Source: DATAEK01 sp036258055 (GTDB lineage: Bacteria > Acidobacteriota > Vicinamibacteria > Vicinamibacterales > 2-12-FULL-66-21). From it: DNA of 18,500 bases. The DNA lies in the NCBI GenBank assembly GCA_036258055.1, contig DATAEK010000384.1, positions 1-18,500 of the forward strand, in the 5' to 3' direction. Shown here piece after piece: positions 14,962 through 18,500 of the stretch. The position numbers were made by a program, and so were the translations under genes. The notes below the pieces were generated by a model. That model was not told the origin of the DNA. It saw only the letters and a program-made list of their open reading frames with translations, and searched no databases. Position 1 is the first letter of the stretch. Every line of letters begins with the position of its first letter.

Positions 14962-15039
14962 CTACCCGCCACGCGCAGCCAGCCTGACCAGGCCGGTCGC
15001 ACCCGCGAAGAAGAAAAACCGGAAACGGCGTGAGCGCAT
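14962..15039 (-). CDS. phenylalanine-rich leader peptide of pheA (attenuator)
   Basis: 25-residue open frame beginning MRSRRFRFFFFAG and ending at a TAG. Five phenylalanine codons fall within six codons (TTC CGG TTT TTC TTC TTC), the signature of a phenylalanine attenuator: when charged tRNA-Phe is scarce the ribosome stalls there and the downstream terminator fails to form. ATG 15039 has no Shine-Dalgarno sequence, but the -10 of a good promoter ends 9 nt before it, so the mRNA would be leaderless or nearly so (GTG at 15042 is also possible). The stop lies about 30 nt before the terminator hairpin and about 80 nt before pheA. It is too short for gene callers. Confidence 0.8.
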   Translation of the reverse strand: MRSRRFRFFFFAGATGLVRLAARGG

Positions 15040-15048
15040 CACGAGTGG

Positions 15049-15077
15049 ACTGTAGCGCGAGCGTCGCCGGAAATCAA
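15049..15077 (-). promoter_or_regulatory. promoter of the pheA leader
   Basis: Minus strand: TTGATT (15077-15072), exact 17-nt spacer, TACAGT (15054-15049); each hexamer matches 4 of 6 consensus positions. The -35 lies just downstream of the stop codon of the preceding hydrolase gene (15082-15084). The predicted start is at or next to the GTG-ATG of the leader peptide. Confidence 0.55.
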
Positions 15078-15081
15078 ATCC

Positions 15082-15783
15082 TCAGCTCGCCGTCTGGCCC
15101 GGCTTCAGCACCAGGACGTCGATGCCATGCGGCTCGACCAGCTGCTTCAGCCGATCGGGCGTGCCGGTGAGGATGGGGAACGTCCCGTAATGCATCGGCA
15201 CGACCTGCCGGACGCCGAGCATGAGGCACGCCCGCGCTGCCGCATCTGGACCCATCGTGAAGTGGTCGCCGATCGGCAGGAATGCGACGTCAGGAGAGTG
15301 CATTTCGCCGATGAGCCGCATATCGCCGAAGAGCGCCGTATCGCCGGCAAAATAGAACGCCTGACCGTTCTCCATCCGCACGACGAACCCGGCGGGCTCG
15401 CCGAGATAAACGATCGAACCGTTCTCGACAACGCTGCTCGTGTGTACCGCGGGCACCATCGTGATCTCCAGCCCCGCGACCGAGATCGTTCCGCCGATCC
15501 CCATCCCGATGACGTTCTGGAGACCCTTCCCCGTGAGCCACACGCTGATCTCGAACACGCCAACGACCGGCGCCCCCGTCGAGCGCGCGACGTTGACGAC
15601 ATCGGACGAGTGATCGGAGTGGCCGTGCGTCAGCAGGATCACATCAGCTTTGTCGATCCGTTTGTGATCCGCCGGGCACATCGGATTGCCCTCGAGCCAT
15701 GGGTCGATGACGATCCGCTTGCCACCGGGTGTGGTGATGATGAAGGTTGCGTGCCCGAGCCAGGTAATCGAGAGCGAAGACAT
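15082..15783 (-). CDS. UPF0173 family metal-dependent hydrolase (metallo-beta-lactamase fold)
   Basis: 233 residues, normal for UPF0173. Features: the N-terminal strand pattern SLSITWLGHATFIITTPGGKRIVIDPWL, the metal motif HGHSDH at 53-58, a further metal-ligand candidate VPAVHTS, FAGDTALFGDM, and the C-terminal VPMHYGTFP. The family is widespread, but its substrate is not established. No signal peptide, so probably cytoplasmic. ATG 15783 is preceded by TATACT ending 6 nt upstream, shared with the -10 of the divergent lipA gene. The pheA leader promoter follows directly after the stop, so read-through into pheA would be checked by the attenuator as well. Confidence 0.92.
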   Translation of the reverse strand: MSSLSITWLGHATFIITTPGGKRIVIDPWLEGNPMCPADHKRIDKADVILLTHGHSDHSSDVVNVARSTGAPVVGVFEISVWLTGKGLQNVIGMGIGGTISVAGLEITMVPAVHTSSVVENGSIVYLGEPAGFVVRMENGQAFYFAGDTALFGDMRLIGEMHSPDVAFLPIGDHFTMGPDAAARACLMLGVRQVVPMHYGTFPILTGTPDRLKQLVEPHGIDVLVLKPGQTAS

Positions 15784-15789
15784 GCGGGT

Positions 15790-15797
15790 AGTATAAT
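15790..15797. promoter_or_regulatory. overlapping divergent -10 elements for UPF0173 gene and lipA
   Basis: The plus strand has TATAAT at 15792-15797 (for lipA) and the minus strand has TATACT at 15795-15790 (for the hydrolase gene), so one symmetrical AT-rich core could serve both directions. No convincing -35 is visible for either. The hydrolase transcript would start at its ATG; the lipA transcript would start near 15804, about 25 nt before ATG 15829. Confidence 0.5.
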
Positions 15798-15828
15798 GAG
15801 TTTACGCACGTCGACTCGTGCGCCTCGC

Positions 15829-16773
15829 ATGCCCACGACCCCGCTTCCGTTCATCCGCGGCCGCAGAGCGCGCACCGACGAGACACCCCGGCAGCCAAAG
15901 CCCGAGTGGTTGAAGGTCCGGGCGCCCGGCTCGGAGAACTATCATCGATTGAAGGGGCTGATGCGCGGGCTGAACCTGCACACTGTTTGCGAGGAAGCCA
16001 ACTGCCCCAACATCGGCGAGTGCTGGCACCACGGCACCGCGACGTTCATGATTCTCGGCGATACGTGCACGCGCTCGTGCGGATATTGCAACGTCACGCA
16101 TGGCGCGCCGCATGCGCCGGATTCGCGTGAGCCGATCAACGTCGCCAGCGCCATCCACGCGCTCGAGCTCGCCTACGTCGTCGTCACATCAGTGGACCGC
16201 GATGACCTCGCTGATGGCGGCGCCTCGCACTTTGCCGAGACGATCAGGGAAACGCGGGCGCGGATCCCGCAGTGCCGGCTCGAAGTGCTGATTCCGGACT
16301 TCAAAGGCAGCGAGGCCGCGCTCAGGACGGTGCTGGACGCAGGACCCGACGTCCTCAACCACAACATCGAGACCGTGCCTCGTCTGTACCGCACCGCCCG
16401 ACCCGGCGGACGTTACGATCGCGCGCTGCAATTGCTGGATCGATCCAGGAGGTATGCCCCCCACATCCCGACGAAGTCCGGGTTGATGGTGGGGCTCGGT
16501 GAGGAAATCGACGAAGTCGTGGCGACACTTGGAGACTTGCGAATGGTCGGCTGCCAGATCGTGACGATCGGTCAGTACCTCCGCCCGTCGCTCGCGAACC
16601 TGCCGATGTCGCGCTATTACACCCCGGCCGAATTCGCCGACCTCAAGCAAGTCGCGTTGGAGCTTGGCTTCGGTCACGTGGAATCCGGACCGCTCGTTCG
16701 CAGCTCGTACCACGCGCACGAGCAGACGAATGCGTACGAGAGTCGGCAGTCGGCCTCCTCTCTCACTCAGTGA
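15829..16773 (+). CDS. lipA: lipoyl synthase
   Basis: Radical-SAM enzyme that inserts two sulfurs into the octanoyl group on lipoyl-carrier proteins. 314 residues. Auxiliary cluster cysteines C54, C59 and C65 (CEEANCPNIGEC), radical-SAM cysteines C80, C84 and C87 (CTRSCGYC), and the C-terminal RSSYHA motif whose serine ligates the auxiliary cluster are all present, so the enzyme should be active. The start is set at ATG 15829: ATG 15796 overlaps the TATAAT at 15792-15797 and could not be on that transcript, and the more upstream open frame is antisense to the hydrolase gene. Downstream, the glycosylase gene overlaps by 4 nt. Dihydrolipoamide dehydrogenase lies nearby on the other strand, matching the lipoate theme. 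Confidence 0.95.
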   Translation: MPTTPLPFIRGRRARTDETPRQPKPEWLKVRAPGSENYHRLKGLMRGLNLHTVCEEANCPNIGECWHHGTATFMILGDTCTRSCGYCNVTHGAPHAPDSREPINVASAIHALELAYVVVTSVDRDDLADGGASHFAETIRETRARIPQCRLEVLIPDFKGSEAALRTVLDAGPDVLNHNIETVPRLYRTARPGGRYDRALQLLDRSRRYAPHIPTKSGLMVGLGEEIDEVVATLGDLRMVGCQIVTIGQYLRPSLANLPMSRYYTPAEFADLKQVALELGFGHVESGPLVRSSYHAHEQTNAYESRQSASSLTQ

Positions 16774-17549
16774 ACCGCCCCGCGCGCAGCCGAGCTCCCG
16801 GCCTCAGCCTCGTTCACGACAACATCGTCCGCTGCACTCGATGCGATCGGCTACGCTCGTACTGTCAGCAGATCGCGCGCGAGAAGCGCGCCGCGTACCG
16901 CGCCGAGACCTACTGGGGAAGGCCGGTGCCGGGCTTCGGTGATCCACAGGCGCGCGTGCTCGTCCTCGGACTGGCGCCCGCGGCACACGGCGCGAACCGG
17001 ACGGGGCGGGTGTTCACCGGCGACGGCATCGGCGGATCCGGCGACTTCCTGATGCGGGCGATGCACGCCACGGGATTCGCCAGCATCCCGACATCGCGGC
17101 GAATCGACGACGGGCTGGCGCTGCACGACGCGTTCATCTCCGCCGTCGTCCGGTGCGCCCCACCTGACAACAAGCCGTCACCTCAGGAGATTGCCGCCTG
17201 TGAAGAACACCTCACGGCGGAGGTGGCGGCGCTCTCGCGCGTCCGCGTGATCGTGTGTCTCGGACGGGTGGCATTCGACGCCGCCTGGCGGCTGCTGGCT
17301 CGACAGGGCCTTCCGTCGATCCGGCCGAAGCCGACTTTCAGTCACGGCGCCGTCTACCATCCGGACGACACGTACACAGTGATCGGGTCCTACCATCCCA
17401 GCCGTCAGAATACGAACACCGGCCGGCTCACGCCTGAGATGTTGGCGGAGATCTTCAGAACCGCTGCTGAAAGCAGGCTGTCGCCGCAGAGCAGGCGCGA
17501 GCGCAGCGGAGCGCCGAATCGCCGCGGGGGTGGGGCCCCGCGGCTTTGA
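16770..17549 (+). CDS. family 5 uracil-DNA glycosylase (UdgB type, 4Fe-4S)
   Basis: 259 residues. Signature motifs of family-5 uracil-DNA glycosylases: GLAPAAHGANRTGRVFTGD (67-85) and SYHPSRQNTNTG near 209-220. Four cysteines fit the iron-sulfur cluster: C22, C25 (CTRC), C129 and C144 (RCAPPDNKPSPQEIAAC). Such enzymes remove uracil and other deaminated bases from DNA. GTG 16770 overlaps the lipA stop (GTGA), so the two are probably translated together despite unrelated roles. The last ~25 residues (from about 235, RLSPQSRRERSGAPNRR...) are encoded by the first copy of an 81-bp hairpin repeat; family members are usually shorter, so this arginine-rich tail is likely an acquired extension with no family function. 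Confidence 0.92.
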   Translation: MNRPARSRAPGLSLVHDNIVRCTRCDRLRSYCQQIAREKRAAYRAETYWGRPVPGFGDPQARVLVLGLAPAAHGANRTGRVFTGDGIGGSGDFLMRAMHATGFASIPTSRRIDDGLALHDAFISAVVRCAPPDNKPSPQEIAACEEHLTAEVAALSRVRVIVCLGRVAFDAAWRLLARQGLPSIRPKPTFSHGAVYHPDDTYTVIGSYHPSRQNTNTGRLTPEMLAEIFRTAAESRLSPQSRRERSGAPNRRGGGAPRL

Positions 17550-17683
17550 AGAAGCAGGCTGTCGCCGCAGAGCAGGCGCGAGCGCAGCGAAGCGCCGAAT
17601 CGCCGCGGGGGTGGGGCCCCGCGGCGCTAAAGAAGAAAGCAGGCTGTCGCCGGTGAGCAGGCGCGAGCGAAGCGCCGAGTAGC
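17471..17683. repeat. three-copy REP-like hairpin repeat (about 81-85 bp units)
   Basis: Copies begin at 17471, 17552 and 17637, each with AAGCAGGCTGTCGCC. Units 1 and 2 are nearly identical and contain two hairpins: GGCGC...GCGCC, and a 9-bp stem GCCGCGGGG-GTGGGG-CCCCGCGGC (17521-17544 and 17602-17625). Unit 3 keeps only the first part, shortened, and stops just before the lpd stop codon. The array fills the whole gap between two convergent genes and supplies the end of the glycosylase gene. Resembles REP/BIME-type elements; genome-wide copy number cannot be judged here. Confidence 0.85.
17521..17547 (+). terminator. GC hairpin at the end of the glycosylase gene
   Basis: A perfect 9-bp GC stem with 6-nt loop is followed by only TTT, within repeat unit 1 and overlapping the stop codon TGA (17547-17549). 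The T-run is short, so termination would be weak or factor-assisted. The same stem in unit 2 (17602-17625) has no T-run. Confidence 0.4.
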
Positions 17684-18500
17684 CTATCCGCTCTTCCGCT
17701 TCGGCTTGTAGACGTGCGTGCTCTGACCGAAGAACACTTCCGCCGCTTCCATCAGCGTTTCAGACAGCGTCGGATGCGGATGAATGGTCAGCTTCACGTC
17801 GGCGGCGGTGGCACCCATCTCGATCGCCAGCGCGCCTTCCGAGATCAGTTCTCCTGCGCCGGGGCCAACGATCCCGACACCGAGCACGCGCTCGGTCTTC
17901 GGGTCGATGACGAGCTTGGTCACGCCGTCGGTACGGTCGAGCGTGATCGCCCGTCCTGACGCGGCCCATGGGAAGCGCGCGACGGACACTTCGCGGTTCT
18001 GGCGGGCCGCCTCCGTTTCGGTCAGACCGCACCACGCCACCTCGGGGTCCGTGAAGACGACGGCCGGAATGGCGAGCGGCTCGAATGCGACGCGCTCACC
18101 GAGCATCGCATCGATGGCCACACGGGCCTCGTGCGACGCTTTGTGCGCCAGCATCGGCTCGCCTACCACATCGCCAATCGCGTAGATCGAGGGCTCTGCT
18201 GTGGCACGAGCCTCGTTGACCTCGATGAAGCCGCGTGGGTTGATTGCCACGCGTGTCTTGTCCAATCCCGGCACGTTCGAGTTCGGACGACGGCCGACGC
18301 ACACGAGCACGCGATCGAAGGTCCGTTCCTTCGACATCCCTTCGGGCACCTGTCCTTCGAACACGACACGAATTCCGTTGCCGGCCTCTTTCATCGACAC
18401 GACCTTCGTGTTGAGGAGGACCCCTTCGCTGACCGACTCGATCCGGCGCGTCAGGATGTTCACGAGATCACGATCCGCACCCGGCAAGAGCCCCGGCGTC
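17684..18500 (-). CDS. lpdA: dihydrolipoamide dehydrogenase (E3), C-terminal part
   Basis: The reading frame runs off the right edge of the window, so only about 272 C-terminal residues are seen; the FAD- and disulfide-containing N-terminus lies outside. Visible: end of the NAD domain (LPGADRDLV), FDRVLVCVGRRPN, the second FAD motif IYAIGDVVGEPMLAHKASHEARVAIDAM, and the dimerisation domain with FTDPEVAWCGLTE and the active-site HPHPTLSE, whose His-Glu pair acts on the substrate thiol. It reoxidises dihydrolipoamide in pyruvate/2-oxoglutarate dehydrogenase or glycine cleavage complexes. The stop at 17684 directly abuts the third hairpin repeat. Convergent with lipA-glycosylase. Confidence 0.95.
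   Translation of the reverse strand, partial: TPGLLPGADRDLVNILTRRIESVSEGVLLNTKVVSMKEAGNGIRVVFEGQVPEGMSKERTFDRVLVCVGRRPNSNVPGLDKTRVAINPRGFIEVNEARATAEPSIYAIGDVVGEPMLAHKASHEARVAIDAMLGERVAFEPLAIPAVVFTDPEVAWCGLTETEAARQNREVSVARFPWAASGRAITLDRTDGVTKLVIDPKTERVLGVGIVGPGAGELISEGALAIEMGATAADVKLTIHPHPTLSETLMEAAEVFFGQSTHVYKPKRKSG

Noticed and set aside
15127..15828. Upstream extension of the lipA reading frame
   Set aside because: Lies antisense to the UPF0173 gene and includes the shared -10 element; lipoyl synthases start near ATG 15829.
17471..17683. CRISPR-like array
   Set aside because: Units are ~80 bp, contiguous, without unique spacers, and built of GC hairpins; REP-like, not CRISPR.

Overview
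The window is high-GC bacterial chromosome, densely coded, with no mobile element, CRISPR array or RNA gene that I can see. The gene set (orphan sigma-54 enhancer-binding protein, PilZ proteins, a GAF/degenerate-GGDEF protein, a box-type aromatic operon, HTH-shikimate-kinase regulator) and scattered GC-rich hairpin repeats look like a soil Acidobacteriota of the Vicinamibacteria type. This assignment is an impression, not a computed result.

Layout. (1) 13-1840, minus strand: two small PilZ proteins followed by a sigma-54 activator. A near-consensus -24/-12 promoter (2028-2044) and a perfect dyad about 140 bp further upstream precede them. (2) 2314-4029, minus: a large sensor-like protein with a degenerate GGDEF domain. 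(3) 4274-11681, minus: a six-gene operon in the order boxC, boxB, enoyl-CoA hydratase, aldehyde dehydrogenase, kynureninase-like PLP enzyme, 3-hydroxyacyl-CoA dehydrogenase. Most junctions are tight (ATGA, TAATG). It encodes aerobic benzoyl-CoA epoxidation, ring cleavage and the lower steps towards 3-oxoadipyl-CoA. The PLP enzyme is not a standard box gene and suggests a kynurenine/anthranilate-type input. The reductase boxA, a CoA ligase and a thiolase are not in the window. (4) 11830-14039: a divergent LysR regulator, a small unknown gene, and a BoxR-type HTH/shikimate-kinase-like regulator. A 9-base motif, YGCARGCAT, occurs in front of both boxC and boxR. (5) 14036-15077, minus: pheA (prephenate dehydratase) preceded by what reads as a complete phenylalanine attenuator: promoter, 25-codon leader peptide with FRFFFF, and a 13-bp hairpin followed by a T-rich tract. 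(6) 15082-17549: a UPF0173 metallo-hydrolase and lipoyl synthase diverging from one symmetrical -10 region, then a family-5 uracil-DNA glycosylase overlapping lipA by 4 nt. (7) 17471-17683: three copies of an ~80-bp hairpin repeat, the first of which encodes the end of the glycosylase. (8) 17684-18500, minus: the C-terminal part of dihydrolipoamide dehydrogenase, cut by the window edge.

How the parts fit. The box operon channels an aromatic acyl-CoA into beta-oxidation-like steps, with two candidate regulators (LysR and a benzoyl-CoA-sensing BoxR type) next to it. lipA and lpd both serve lipoate-dependent dehydrogenase complexes. Several candidate promoters have the -10 box about 7 nt before the start codon (boxC, UPF0173, phe leader), which suggests that leaderless transcripts are common here. 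The least expected signals are the phe attenuator, the kynureninase-like member of the box operon, and the self-contained PilZ-PilZ-EBP operon with its own sigma-54 promoter and candidate enhancer.
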